The translations under genes and the position numbers were made by a program. From positions 1 through 64,000 of the forward strand of contig JAAZIU010000032.1 in the NCBI GenBank assembly GCA_012800735.1: a stretch of DNA of 64,000 bases, given 5' to 3'. Below are positions 43,096 to 52,707 of this stretch, piece after piece (positions within the stretch are counted from its first letter, which is position 1; each line of letters opens with the position of its first letter). The notes beneath the pieces were generated by a model. That model was not told the DNA's origin and did not search any database. It saw only the letters and a program-made list of their open reading frames with translations. Origin of the DNA: Clostridiales bacterium. Its GTDB lineage: Bacteria; Bacillota; Clostridia; Oscillospirales; CAG-272.

Positions 43096-45012
43096 TTATT
43101 TAATCCATCCGTTTGATGATACATCACTCGGCATACACCATTCACCTCGAGGTGAGAGGGAGATTGAACCGATTTTAGGTCCGTCCGGCAGACATGAACG
43201 CTTGAATTGCATGGCAAAGAAGCGTTTTAAAAATACCGTGAGCCATTTGTCGATTACTTCAGGTGTATAAAAGCCGTAGAAGCTGTAATAAGCGAGCCTT
43301 CGTATCTTCTCCGGCGCAAAGCCGAATCTGATCGTATAATACAAGAAGAAATCATTGAGTTCATATGGGCCGACGAAATCTTCCGTTTTCTGGGCTATTA
43401 CTCCGCTATTATCGGCAGGAAGCAGCTCCGGGCTTACCGGAGTGTCGAGAATGTCATTCAATACCGCTGCAAGTTCATTGTCACCGCAGGTATCTGCAGC
43501 ATAACTTATCAGATATTTAACCAATGTTTTCGGGACAGAGGCATTTACACCATACATCGACATATGGTCGCCGTTATAGGTTGTCCAGCCGAGCGCGAGC
43601 TCAGAAAGGTCGCCTGTGCCGACAACAAGAGCATTTAATTGATTTGCTATATCCATCAGTATCTGAGTGCGTTCGCGAGCCTGAGCATTTTCAAACACGG
43701 CGTTTTTAATATCAGGGTCATGGCCTATATCGGCAAAATGCTGCTCTACAGACTTTTTGATATCGATATATCTTAACGATACACCGAGTCTTTCACAGAG
43801 AATTTCAGCATTTGATTTAGTTCTGTCGGTAGTTCCGAAACATGGCATTGTTATGGCGGTAATGTCTTCGGTTTTCAAATCAACTTCTTTTATGGCTCTG
43901 ACTGAAACAAGCAAAGCTAAAGTTGAATCAAGCCCCCCGGATATTCCGATAACCACGCCGGAAGAACGTGAAGCTTCAATACGCTTTGCCAGTCCCTTAC
44001 TTTGAATTGTAAGAATCGTTTCACAATACTCTTTCTTGTCTTCCCTGTTCGCAGGAATAAAAGGCAGTCGGGAGATTTCCCGCGTAAGAGCCGTCTCGTT
44101 GCTGTCGAAAGGGATATCGATAATAGCGTAGTCTTCAGATTTGGGCAATGATTGAAAAACTTTTTTTCTGCGTCTGTCATGCGCAAGTCTGCCTGTATCA
44201 ATCTCTGAAATCAGCAAGTTTGCTTTTTCGGAAAACGGTTCCCTTTCAGCAAGAATTTCACCGTTTTCGCAAATCAGGCCGTGTCCCGAGAATACCATGT
44301 CGGTTGTAGACTCACCGTCACCGGCGTTGGAACAAATATAAGCGGAAATAAGTCGGGCAGATTGATTCTCGATAAGAGACCGGCGAGATTTTTGTTTACC
44401 GACGGTTTCATTTGACGCTGACAGGTTTACAATTATTGCAGCGCCTGCAGCGGCGTAGTTTACAGACGGCGGTATCGGACTCAGTAAATCTTCTCCAAGT
44501 TCAACGCCGATACATATATCCGGATATTTGTTACATCGAAAAAGCAGTTTTGTTCCGAAAGGTATCTTGTTATCAAAACCTTCGACGGTTATTTCCGTAT
44601 TTTTGTTTTCTTGAAATAATTCAAACCATCGTGGTTCGGAAAAACCGCCGTAATTGGGAAGATTTGTCTTCGGTATAAGCCCTAAAAGTTTTCCGTCAAA
44701 CAGCGCTGCGGCGCAGTTATACAGTCTGCCCTGATTTTCTATCGGCAGACCTGCAAAAACAAGAAGCTTCTTTCCTTTTGTTGCATCGGCAATTTCCGCA
44801 AGCGCCTTTGAGGCGTTCGCGATAAGAGCGGACGATAGAAACAAATCTCCGCATGTATAGCCGGTAACGCAAAGCTCCGGCAATACAAGCAGAGAAACTT
44901 TTTTATCATAGGCGGCTTTAATAAGCCGTATTATGTTTTTTGAGTTTGCCGCGCAGTCAGCGACAGAAATTTTCGGGGTGGCAGCGGCAACTTTAATAAA
45001 TCCGTCTTTCAT
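43096..45012 (-). CDS. nadE: NAD synthetase with a glutaminase-like domain that lacks its cysteine
   Basis: The enzyme makes NAD from nicotinic acid adenine dinucleotide, ATP and ammonia. The C-terminal synthetase domain has the PP-loop GISGGLDSTLAL and the conserved GTGDLSELALGW and YGVNASVPKTL segments. The N-terminal nitrilase-like domain, which normally supplies ammonia from glutamine, keeps E46 (VLPELCVTGY) and K115 (IPKTNLPNYGGF). However, the position of the nucleophile cysteine (usually E-I-C-E-D) reads E171-L172-G173-E174-D175. Glutaminase activity is thus probably lost and free ammonia used. The gene lies 5 bp after the lipoprotein gene. Confidence 0.92.
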   Translation of the reverse strand: MKDGFIKVAAATPKISVADCAANSKNIIRLIKAAYDKKVSLLVLPELCVTGYTCGDLFLSSALIANASKALAEIADATKGKKLLVFAGLPIENQGRLYNCAAALFDGKLLGLIPKTNLPNYGGFSEPRWFELFQENKNTEITVEGFDNKIPFGTKLLFRCNKYPDICIGVELGEDLLSPIPPSVNYAAAGAAIIVNLSASNETVGKQKSRRSLIENQSARLISAYICSNAGDGESTTDMVFSGHGLICENGEILAEREPFSEKANLLISEIDTGRLAHDRRRKKVFQSLPKSEDYAIIDIPFDSNETALTREISRLPFIPANREDKKEYCETILTIQSKGLAKRIEASRSSGVVIGISGGLDSTLALLVSVRAIKEVDLKTEDITAITMPCFGTTDRTKSNAEILCERLGVSLRYIDIKKSVEQHFADIGHDPDIKNAVFENAQARERTQILMDIANQLNALVVGTGDLSELALGWTTYNGDHMSMYGVNASVPKTLVKYLISYAADTCGDNELAAVLNDILDTPVSPELLPADNSGVIAQKTEDFVGPYELNDFFLYYTIRFGFAPEKIRRLAYYSFYGFYTPEVIDKWLTVFLKRFFAMQFKRSCLPDGPKIGSISLSPRGEWCMPSDVSSNGWIK

Positions 45013-45017
45013 TTAAA

Positions 45018-45671
45018 TCAAGCTCCGATTGACATTTTTATGCATGAAACAATACAAAACCCATATGCCGGATCATCTTTTATGTTGAAAGTGTAAATGT
45101 CACTTACAACGGTTTCTGCGTCATCGTTAATTTCCATAACATTGACATATGCGATATACTTTGATTCGCCATCGGTATCGGTTTCGTCCTCAATTACATC
45201 TGTAATAACAATTTGAGGAATATAATTAATCTCTAATTCAGGTAGGGTCAGAGTATCGGATTCACAGTTGTCCGGATTTGTCCAGCCGTAATAAAACAAA
45301 GTTCTCAGATTTTTTTCAAGTTCTGTTTTTGAAAGTGTTCTGTCAGCTCCTTTGAAGTTTAACAAACTGCTGAGGGCAACTGAAACGAATTCCGGATCCG
45401 ACGGCCGATATCCGAGAGTAGTGTCGTTTTTTTTATTAAGGTGTTTTATGGAAAATATTAACGCGCGAAAAGCCGGTTCGAATTCTATCGCTCTATCGAT
45501 CAGCTGCTCGTCGGAGTAATGTCCGGATTCGGTATCAATTGCGACAGATACAGTGTCGTCACCGACGGTATCACCTTTTGAAGCGCATGACGACATTAAA
45601 GTAAGCAACAAAAATGAGACAACGATAAAACTGCGGAAAGATAATTTCTTTTTAAGAATATTTAATTTCAC
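45018..45671 (-). CDS. Lipoprotein of unknown function, GTG start
   Basis: A lipoprotein signal (lipobox ending at C29, LMSSCASKG) is followed by about 185 residues with no motif I recognise. The mature part is acidic at first and ends in alternating strands (IVTDVIEDETDTDGESKY, YTFNIKDDPAYGFCIV), resembling a small NTF2-like or similar secreted fold. The start codon is GTG, immediately after the stop of the phosphodiesterase gene, so translation is probably coupled. Confidence 0.75.
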   Translation of the reverse strand: MKLNILKKKLSFRSFIVVSFLLLTLMSSCASKGDTVGDDTVSVAIDTESGHYSDEQLIDRAIEFEPAFRALIFSIKHLNKKNDTTLGYRPSDPEFVSVALSSLLNFKGADRTLSKTELEKNLRTLFYYGWTNPDNCESDTLTLPELEINYIPQIVITDVIEDETDTDGESKYIAYVNVMEINDDAETVVSDIYTFNIKDDPAYGFCIVSCIKMSIGA

Positions 45672-46481
45672 TTAATCACCCGTTCCCCAGAAATGGACAA
45701 TGTTCAGATCCTCTTCAAGATCCGAGCCGTGAGTTCCGCGTCCGATTTCGTCGTTATGGCAGCCATGGTCGGTTATCCAGGCAAACAGTGATTTATAACC
45801 TTCTTTGTTCCATTTGCTGCGCGCTTTTTTAACAAGTCTGTCGAAATGGTCGGCATTGATATCAATCTGCTTAAGGGAAATTTCCGCTTCGACTCCTTCC
45901 CCGTGCATTACGCTGTCATAATTTCCTTCATATATGGCATAGAAATCATACCGGTCATCATTCAAAGCTTCAAGCGCGGCGTCAAAGCAAAGGTCGGAAT
46001 CGTTTGTGATAATATAATCCATTTCACGCTCTTTGAAGATTTTAGACATACTGCATTCTTTGGGAGCGATAATCACCGGTTTCTTTCCGTTTTCTATGAG
46101 ACGGTCAAAAAGAGTGTCTACTTTTAAAACAGGTTTTTCGTATCTTTGTATACCATGGACAGAGGGCATAACTCCGGTATAAATTGTCGCAAAGCAGACC
46201 GGTGTAACGCTGGGCATTACGGTGCGCATCGGCAGCGCCATACGAGTGTTGTTAATGACTTTGGCAAATTTGTCGGTATATTTTTGGTACAGCCATAAAG
46301 CGACAGCGTCGGGATTATATATAAGAGCCTTTTCAATTTTTCTGTTAGCTCCGCAATAATCGGAAATCATATTTTCAACCGGTTTGAGTATTTCATCCGG
46401 AACGGAAAGTTTTGGCGCTTCGATACCGAATGCTCTTGAAATAGTCGGTGCAACGCTTGTATTTATATAAGAGTTTAGCAT
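45672..46481 (-). CDS. Alkaline phosphatase superfamily phosphodiesterase/pyrophosphatase
   Basis: This paralogue of the protein at 19848 shows the family's nucleophile threonine in MPSVTPVCFATIYTG, a GVMPSVHGI segment, the YEGNYDSVMHGEG metal ligands and ITDHGCHNDEIGRGTHG. The N-terminal metal aspartate is not as obvious: the first 50 residues are different and contain a helical region instead of the IISDG strand, with NPDAVAL as the nearest candidate. It is the first gene of a five-gene operon that continues with the lipoprotein, nadE, pepF and Nudix genes. Confidence 0.8.
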   Translation of the reverse strand: MLNSYINTSVAPTISRAFGIEAPKLSVPDEILKPVENMISDYCGANRKIEKALIYNPDAVALWLYQKYTDKFAKVINNTRMALPMRTVMPSVTPVCFATIYTGVMPSVHGIQRYEKPVLKVDTLFDRLIENGKKPVIIAPKECSMSKIFKEREMDYIITNDSDLCFDAALEALNDDRYDFYAIYEGNYDSVMHGEGVEAEISLKQIDINADHFDRLVKKARSKWNKEGYKSLFAWITDHGCHNDEIGRGTHGSDLEEDLNIVHFWGTGD

Positions 46482-46518
46482 TATGAGCCTCGTTTCTTAC
46501 TGTTTATCTGTCTAATAT

Positions 46519-46547
46519 ATTATAGCATCAGCAAAAGCCCATGTCAA
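46519..46547 (-). promoter_or_regulatory. Consensus promoter of the 46481-40421 operon
   Basis: Perfect TTGACA (46547-46542), 17 bp, perfect TATAAT (46524-46519) on the minus strand. Confidence 0.88.
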
Positions 46548-46578
46548 GCATTATACGGCAATAATTAACCATATTCAC

Positions 46579-46607
46579 TTGACTGTTTGTATAGAATCTG
46601 GTATAAT
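46579..46607 (+). promoter_or_regulatory. Promoter of the acyl-CoA synthetase gene
   Basis: TTGACT (46579-46584), 17 bp, TATAAT (46602-46607). An in-frame ATG-like start at 46579 would lie inside this promoter and is therefore not used. Confidence 0.85.
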
Positions 46608-46653
46608 TGACACACGGTGTTTTAAATATTTATGTTTATTTGCAGGTGTGTTT

Positions 46654-48429
46654 ATGAATTCAGAACTTGTTTACAATGTACCGGACATTCGTTCATTTAG
46701 AGAGCTGGTCGCTTATTCTACCGAAAAATACGGCGAACGCATAGCCTTTACTTTTTTTAAAAAACCCGGTGATATCGAAACAATCACATATAAAGAAACA
46801 TATGCAGACATACGCGCTCTGACGGCTTACCTGAATTCAAAAGGATATACGGGAAGTCATATCGGTGTTTATGGAAAAAACTGTTATGAGTGGGCGCTTA
46901 CTTATCTTTCGGTAACCTGTGGCGTAGGTGTTGTTGTCCCTATCGATAAAGAGCTTAAGGTTCAGGATATTGCAGCGATTGTAGATAATTCCGAGCTTGA
47001 ACTGATTATATGTCACGATGATATAAAAGACAACTTAGATATGCTTTCAAACCATGTCTGCCGTATGCCGCAGCTTATGCCGATGTCACAGATTGAAGCG
47101 GCAGTTGCTGAAGGAAGAAAACTTATTGCGCAAGGCGATTGCAGTTATGAAAATCATCGGGTAGATCCGGATGAGATGTCGGTCATACTATACACTTCGG
47201 GAACAACCGGGTCTCAAAAAGGCGTCATGCTAAGTCAGCATAACATCTGCTTTGATATTGTCGCAATGCGCAAACGTTTTATGCTTCGTCCGGAGGATCG
47301 AGTGTTGTCGATTCTCCCGCTTCACCACACCTATGAATGCACGGCGGGATTTTTGACCCCTTATTACACCGGTGCATCAATCGCTTATTGCACAAGCCTG
47401 CGTCAGATAATGAATGATTTTGCGACCTTCCGCCCTACACATATTGTTGCGGTTCCGTTGCTGCTCGAAAGTTTTCACAGCAATATAGTGAAAAAAGTAA
47501 AGAAAACCAAATTAGGCTCGCTGCAATATAATATGGGAATAGGCGCTTCACAGCTTTCCAGCGCTATCGGTAAAATTCTTTTTTCACAGATACACGCGGC
47601 ATTCGGCGGCAGACTTAGGGGAATAGTATGCGGTGCCGCCGCCCTTTCTCCTGTAATATTTAACGACCTTACATCCTTTGGATTTAAGGTTTATAACGGT
47701 TACGGATTGACAGAAACCTCTCCCGTTGTTATGATGCACAACGATTTTAAAAGACGTTATGCCGATGATGTGGGTACAACTCTTCTTGGTGTTCAGGTAA
47801 AATTAATGGGAACCGGAGATGACAGCGACAAGGAAGTTCAACCGGGTGAAGTCGGTGAAATCGCGGTTAAAGGCAAAAACGTCATGCTTGGATACTATAA
47901 GGATCCTGAAGCTACTGCAAAAGTAATGGTTGACGGTTGGTTTTACACAGGAGATTTAGCGCTATATAATGAGCGCGGCGACTATCAGATAATGGGACGG
48001 ATAAAGAATGTTATTGTAACCAAAAACGGCAAGAAAATATTCCCGGAAGAAATGGAGGCATTGCTTGAAAAGAACCGTTTTGTAAAAGAATCAGTTATTT
48101 ACGGCAGTGATTCCGGGGACGGAGATTCTGTTGTAACGGCTAAGATATTCCCTGATTTTGATGAATTGAACAAATATCTCAGACAAAACAATCCCGGTAT
48201 CGAACAAGATATCGAAACTGCGGAAAATGACTGCGTATATTCGGATAAATACAAAGCTTGTCTGACACAGATATTTAAGAGCGTGATTAAAGATGTTAAT
48301 CGCAGTGTTCCGCCTTACCGTTATATCCACAAGTTTCATATAAGAAAAAACGAGTTTGTTAAAACTACTACCAGAAAAATCAAACGGAATATTGAGGATA
48401 CCGAGACGGACTATATTATCCTTTCTTAA
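46654..48429 (+). CDS. AMP-binding long-chain acyl-CoA synthetase-like ligase
   Basis: ANL-superfamily enzymes activate carboxylic acids as adenylates and transfer them to CoA. The phosphate-binding loop ILYTSGTTGSQKGVML, the YGLTETSPVV motif, YTGDLALYNERG and the C-terminal lysine region KNGKKIFPEEMEALLE are all seen. The size (591 residues) and VPIDKELKVQDIAAIV fit FadD/LC-FACS-like proteins. The start is the ATG at 46654 with CAGGTG upstream. It ends with a KTTTRKIKR stretch holding the catalytic lysine. Confidence 0.9.
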   Translation: MNSELVYNVPDIRSFRELVAYSTEKYGERIAFTFFKKPGDIETITYKETYADIRALTAYLNSKGYTGSHIGVYGKNCYEWALTYLSVTCGVGVVVPIDKELKVQDIAAIVDNSELELIICHDDIKDNLDMLSNHVCRMPQLMPMSQIEAAVAEGRKLIAQGDCSYENHRVDPDEMSVILYTSGTTGSQKGVMLSQHNICFDIVAMRKRFMLRPEDRVLSILPLHHTYECTAGFLTPYYTGASIAYCTSLRQIMNDFATFRPTHIVAVPLLLESFHSNIVKKVKKTKLGSLQYNMGIGASQLSSAIGKILFSQIHAAFGGRLRGIVCGAAALSPVIFNDLTSFGFKVYNGYGLTETSPVVMMHNDFKRRYADDVGTTLLGVQVKLMGTGDDSDKEVQPGEVGEIAVKGKNVMLGYYKDPEATAKVMVDGWFYTGDLALYNERGDYQIMGRIKNVIVTKNGKKIFPEEMEALLEKNRFVKESVIYGSDSGDGDSVVTAKIFPDFDELNKYLRQNNPGIEQDIETAENDCVYSDKYKACLTQIFKSVIKDVNRSVPPYRYIHKFHIRKNEFVKTTTRKIKRNIEDTETDYIILS

Positions 48430-48458
48430 GAACACAATAATATTTCAGGAGGTGCTGC

Positions 48459-48554
48459 ATGCCCGCTAAACCTAAACGGGCTTATTCAATGAAATATGAG
48501 AAGGAACAACACTCTTCGCCTGTTTTCTCGATTTATATGTTAGATAACAATTAA
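48459..48554 (+). CDS. Possible 31-residue small protein
   Basis: An ATG preceded by a perfect AGGAGGT ribosome site opens a 31-codon frame, beginning MPAKPKRAYSMKYEKEQ and ending at TAA 48552-48554. It is basic at the start and lies 29 bp after the ligase gene and 15 bp before the GH13 gene, on the same strand. I do not recognise the sequence. The strong ribosome site is the main support; it could also act as a leader peptide for the downstream gene. Confidence 0.45.
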   Translation: MPAKPKRAYSMKYEKEQHSSPVFSIYMLDNN

Positions 48555-48569
48555 GGTAAAATATCAATA

Positions 48570-49970
48570 ATGAAATATAAAAACAACAAGAATAAAATAC
48601 GCTCGTTTGACGGAGCGGTGTTGTATCAGATTAATTTAAGGGCTTTTACTCCGGAAGGTACTATTAAAGCTGCGGAGAAGCTTATTCCCTTTCTTTCCGA
48701 AATTGGCATTGATATTATTTATCTATGTCCGATAAATACGGCGGATGATGACAGCGACACTACCGGTTTCTCTGGGCGACAACTGAAAAGCGGTTTTAAT
48801 AACCCGAAAAATCCATATCGAATTAAGGATTATTATTCGGTTGATGATGAATACGGGACATTAGAGGATTTGGTTTCTTTCTCAAATACGATACATAAGC
48901 ATAACATGAAGCTGATTCTTGACGCGGTTTTTTATCACTGTGGTCCCGGAGCGGTTTTCATTGATGAGCATCCGGACTATATAATGAGAAAGTCTGACGG
49001 AACACCGGATACGGGTGGGTGGCATTTCCCGAAGCTTAATTTTGAAAATCCCGATTTAAGAAAATATCTTATCGGATCGCTTGAACATTTCATGACAAAA
49101 GGTGGAGCGGACGGATTTCGCTGTGACGTAGGCGACGGCGTACCTCTTGATTTTTGGATTGAGGCTCGCGCTGCGCTTGAGTTAATCAATCCGAGGGTTA
49201 TAATGATTAACGAAGGCGTTAAAGCAGAGGCGCTTGAGACTGCGTTTGATGCAAACTATGATTTTTGTTGGTCTGAAGCTCTCCAAGATGTTGCGAATGG
49301 TAAAAAAGCTGCCTCTGAAATAGTTTCTTATTTCGAAGCGGAGCAGAAGCGACTTCCGGAGGGCGCAAATGTTTTAAGAGCTTACGAAAATCATGATTAT
49401 GCAAACGACGCATATTATGATCGCTTAGAAAAAAGACTCGGGCACAGAGCGGTGGAAGCACTTAATGTACTTAACTTTTCTATTAGCGGGATACCATTCG
49501 TTTATAACGGTTCGGAAATCGCAGACTCTAATCGCCACAGCATATTCGGAAATCGTTTTACAGCGGGGTGCTGTGTTATTAACTGGTCAAATGCTTTGAC
49601 TGATTACGGTCGCCGCAGAAAAGGAGTTATCGCTCAACTTTGCAGGATGAGGCACGAAATACCTGCGATTGCTTACGGCAAAACCGAATTTGTCGAGAAT
49701 GACCGTCCGGTAGAGGTGCTGAGCTTTATACGCGAGGCGTACAATTCCGATAATCAATCAAATGCCTGCATATGTCAAGAAAGCGCCGATGATATTTCCG
49801 ATGTTATTGCCGTTATAATCAACCTTTCGGATAAACCGTTAACTGTAAAGATTAAGGCTGACAGCAGTTTCGAATCGATTGTCACATGGAGCGGGGTTCA
49901 CTATGAATATAAAGATGATACTCTTCGCCTCGATATGTTGCCGTGGGGATATATAATAGGCAAAATGTAA
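48570..49970 (+). CDS. GH13 alpha-amylase family protein
   Basis: The GH13 barrel motifs are present in order: region I as LILDAVFYH (about 115-123), region II with the nucleophile D186 in DGFRCDVG, region III with the acid/base E215 in IMINEG, and region IV with D276 in YENHDYAND. A small beta domain ends the protein. At 466 residues it is a compact, signal-less, cytoplasmic enzyme acting on alpha-glucans or a disaccharide; specificity cannot be read. It shows no carbohydrate-binding module. Confidence 0.87.
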   Translation: MKYKNNKNKIRSFDGAVLYQINLRAFTPEGTIKAAEKLIPFLSEIGIDIIYLCPINTADDDSDTTGFSGRQLKSGFNNPKNPYRIKDYYSVDDEYGTLEDLVSFSNTIHKHNMKLILDAVFYHCGPGAVFIDEHPDYIMRKSDGTPDTGGWHFPKLNFENPDLRKYLIGSLEHFMTKGGADGFRCDVGDGVPLDFWIEARAALELINPRVIMINEGVKAEALETAFDANYDFCWSEALQDVANGKKAASEIVSYFEAEQKRLPEGANVLRAYENHDYANDAYYDRLEKRLGHRAVEALNVLNFSISGIPFVYNGSEIADSNRHSIFGNRFTAGCCVINWSNALTDYGRRRKGVIAQLCRMRHEIPAIAYGKTEFVENDRPVEVLSFIREAYNSDNQSNACICQESADDISDVIAVIINLSDKPLTVKIKADSSFESIVTWSGVHYEYKDDTLRLDMLPWGYIIGKM

Positions 49971-49976
49971 TATAAA

Positions 49977-50002
49977 AAAGGGAATCATAAAGTGGTTCCC
50001 TT
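49977..50002. terminator. Bidirectional terminator
   Basis: The arms AAAGGGAA and TTCCCTTT enclose a short mismatched neck, between the convergent GH13 and Na/Pi symporter genes. Confidence 0.7.
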
Positions 50003-50008
50003 TAATAG

Positions 50009-51763
50009 TCAGTTAAGACGATATTTCTCTTCGAATGTTTTATAATCATCAGAGTATTGTCCGATTTCGGATTTTCTCACTTTTGAAAGATAACTGTGCT
50101 GATTTAAGACTGAAGCTTGAATCTCTATCATACATACCGCGATATTTGAGCAATGATCGGAGATGCGTTCCAGATTTCCGAGAAGGTCGGCTAAAATAAA
50201 GCCGAGTTCAATCGTACACTGGCCTTTTTTTAATCGTTCTATGTGCCGCGCTTTAATTTCTTCGCGTAATTTATCTATGACTTGTTCAAGAGGCTCTACC
50301 CTTTTTGCCGATTTTGTGTCGTTTTCTATAAAGGCGTTTATTGAAATACTGAGCACTTCACGAAGAGCCTTAATCATTACGCCGATATCAACCCTTGCTT
50401 CATCGGAAAAACTTAGCTCCTTGTCTCTCATTTCCTCTGCTATCTGAGCTATGTTAAGCGCGTGATCGGAAATTCTTTCGAGATATCCAATCGTTTGAAG
50501 AAGCTTTGTCACCTGGTCGCTGTCATGAATGGTCATTTCGCGGGAGGATATTTTTACAAGGAAAGTACCTAATTTATCCTCGTAGTCGTCTATCATATCT
50601 TCACCGGTTTTTACGCTCCGGTATTTTTTCTCATCGTAGCTGTCGAGCAATTCAAGAGCAGTTATGACAGTATCATGCGACAGGCGCGCCATCTTATTTG
50701 TAATGTTCTGGCTTTCGATGACGGCAAAAGACGGAGAAGTTAGAAGGCGGTCGTCAAGAAAAACTTTTTGCAGATTATTATCCTTCTTTTCCCTTATCGT
50801 TATTTCTGTCAGTCTGAGTATCATTTTTGAAAACGGCAGAAGAATCAAGGTCATCGCAATATTATAAATGCTGTGGAACAGCGCTATGCCTACGGGGTTT
50901 ATATATTTATCACCAAAGACGCCGTTAGTTATTCTGTTTATAATATAAAGCGTTGGCAGAAAAATGAGGGTGCTTATGATTTTTATATAAGTATGAGCGG
51001 CGGCGACCCTCTTTGCGTTGACATCGGTTCCCATTGCCGAGATTAATGCCGTGACGCAGGTACCTATGTTCTGCCCCATTATAATTGGAATAGCAACGCC
51101 GACGGTTAAAGTTCCGGTGAGGGAAATTGCTTGCAATATACCGATTGATGCGGCTGAACTCTGGATCAGCGCGCTCAAAACCGTACCCGTAACGATTCCA
51201 AAGATGGGATTTTTTAACATTACTAAAAAAACATCGGTGAACCATAATTCATCAGCTAACGGAGTGACAGCATAGCTTATTTGCGTCAGGCCAATCATAA
51301 GTATAGCGAAACCGAGAACAATTGATGCAATATCTTTTCTTCTGTTACCTTTTGCAACTTTGATTATTATAACGCATACCAAAGCAATAATCGAAGCGAG
51401 AGCCTCAGGTTTCAGAATCAACAAAAAAACATTATTGTTTGTGACACCCGCAAAAGAAAACAACCAAGTCGTAAGAGTTGTTCCGATGTTTGAACCCAAT
51501 ATAATGGGGATGGTCTGTGAGAGCTCGATTAAGGATGAATTTACCAGCCCTACAAGCATTACTGTCATTGCAGACGAACTTTGAATTGCAACGGTGATAA
51601 CCATTCCGACGGCAATTCCTTTAATAGGATTAGACGTGAGAGATTTTAGCGTCTTTTCAAGTTTGCTGCCGGCCATCTTCTGCAATCCGTGCGACATGAC
51701 ATGCATTCCGTAAAGGAAAAACGCCAATCCGCCGCATAGAATGAAAATATTGTTGAGTCCCAC
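50009..51763 (-). CDS. Na/Pi cotransporter family protein with a PhoU-like C-terminus, GTG start
   Basis: The two inverted repeats of the PNaS family are seen through their QSSS motifs (AIQSSSAMTVM and LIQSSAASIGI), within about eight membrane segments (residues 1-330). The cytoplasmic part (about 350-570) is a PhoU-like helical bundle. The protein probably couples phosphate movement to sodium. I place the start at the GTG at 51763-51761, with GGAGG six bases upstream; the frame also stays open to an ATG at 51796 but the ribosome site supports the GTG. It is a single-gene unit. Confidence 0.9.
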   Translation of the reverse strand: MGLNNIFILCGGLAFFLYGMHVMSHGLQKMAGSKLEKTLKSLTSNPIKGIAVGMVITVAIQSSSAMTVMLVGLVNSSLIELSQTIPIILGSNIGTTLTTWLFSFAGVTNNNVFLLILKPEALASIIALVCVIIIKVAKGNRRKDIASIVLGFAILMIGLTQISYAVTPLADELWFTDVFLVMLKNPIFGIVTGTVLSALIQSSAASIGILQAISLTGTLTVGVAIPIIMGQNIGTCVTALISAMGTDVNAKRVAAAHTYIKIISTLIFLPTLYIINRITNGVFGDKYINPVGIALFHSIYNIAMTLILLPFSKMILRLTEITIREKKDNNLQKVFLDDRLLTSPSFAVIESQNITNKMARLSHDTVITALELLDSYDEKKYRSVKTGEDMIDDYEDKLGTFLVKISSREMTIHDSDQVTKLLQTIGYLERISDHALNIAQIAEEMRDKELSFSDEARVDIGVMIKALREVLSISINAFIENDTKSAKRVEPLEQVIDKLREEIKARHIERLKKGQCTIELGFILADLLGNLERISDHCSNIAVCMIEIQASVLNQHSYLSKVRKSEIGQYSDDYKTFEEKYRLN

Positions 51764-51925
51764 AACATCCCTCCAAAAATAACGAAAACTATTCAATTTA
51801 TCATAACATAAAGTTATTTGTCATTACAGTTGATTAAAGTAAACACAAAGTAAAAAATATTTAATGCAATCCCCTTTCTTGTTTTATATTGAATTAATTT
51901 TATAACTAAATTATGAGGAATATTT

Positions 51926-52561
51926 ATGATTTATAAGCAGATTATATGGGATTTTAACGGAACTATATATGATGATGTCGGTATAGGTATTGAGTCGGTA
52001 AACACTTTACTTGCAAAACGCGGGCTTAAAACTATAGATTCTCTCGAGGAATACAAGAGAATCTTCAGATTTCCGGTAAAGGAATATTATAAAGATCTCG
52101 GCTTTGATTTAGAAAAAGAAGGATACGAAAACATCGCGCATGAATGGATGGCAGAATATCTGAAAAACGAGGAACACGCCGGCCTTTTTGAAGGTATCGA
52201 AGCGCTGCTTTTGGATATTAAGCTCAAAGGAATACGGCAATATCTGATTTCAACGACGGAGATTAAGATGCTGTTAAATCAGTTGAAAAGGCTGAATATA
52301 CACGAAATGTTTGACGAAATAATCGGAACAGGGGATATCTACGCTCATTCAAAGCTTCAGGCGGCAATAAGCTGGTCTGAGGGACGATGCCTTAAAGATA
52401 CGCTGTTGATAGGTGACACTTATCATGATTATGAAACCGCGGAAGCGCTCGGAGTGTCTTTTGCGGCGGTATTATACGGGCATGGAGCTGAAAGCTCGTT
52501 TCATCCGAGCACTTTGTTTTTCAAAAATGTCGATGAAATCAGGATGTTTTTGAACATCTGA
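51926..52561 (+). CDS. HAD superfamily hydrolase (phosphoglycolate phosphatase-like)
   Basis: The HAD core starts with IIWDFNGTIYDD, where the first aspartate (D9) is the nucleophile and N11 replaces the usual second aspartate, a variant common in this subgroup. Motif II is YLISTTE, motif III is a lysine near SKLQAA, and motif IV is LLIGDTYHDYETA. A helical cap occupies residues 15-85. It should be a small-molecule phosphatase in the cytoplasm; the substrate is not known. Confidence 0.87.
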   Translation: MIYKQIIWDFNGTIYDDVGIGIESVNTLLAKRGLKTIDSLEEYKRIFRFPVKEYYKDLGFDLEKEGYENIAHEWMAEYLKNEEHAGLFEGIEALLLDIKLKGIRQYLISTTEIKMLLNQLKRLNIHEMFDEIIGTGDIYAHSKLQAAISWSEGRCLKDTLLIGDTYHDYETAEALGVSFAAVLYGHGAESSFHPSTLFFKNVDEIRMFLNI

Positions 52562-52671
52562 GCTTTATATTTTAGATAGACTAAAAATATTAATAGAAAT
52601 GACAATTTTTGATTTAATTTTTAAGGCTGTCCCGTTATCTTAAAAGACAAAAAGAACGACTATTATAACAA

Positions 52672-52705
52672 TATAGCGGCAATACCCGCTATACACGGCG
52701 GTATT
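52672..52705 (+). promoter_or_regulatory. Two mutually exclusive hairpins over the ABC-F ribosome site
   Basis: Hairpin A pairs TATAGCGG (52672-52679) with CCGCTATA (52686-52693) around six bases. Hairpin B pairs AATACC plus GC (52681-52689, one bulge) with GC plus GGTATT (52698-52705), covering the GGCGG just before the ATG at 52708. A and B share bases and cannot coexist. Regulation by alternative folding is an inference. Confidence 0.4.
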
Positions 52706-52707
52706 TT

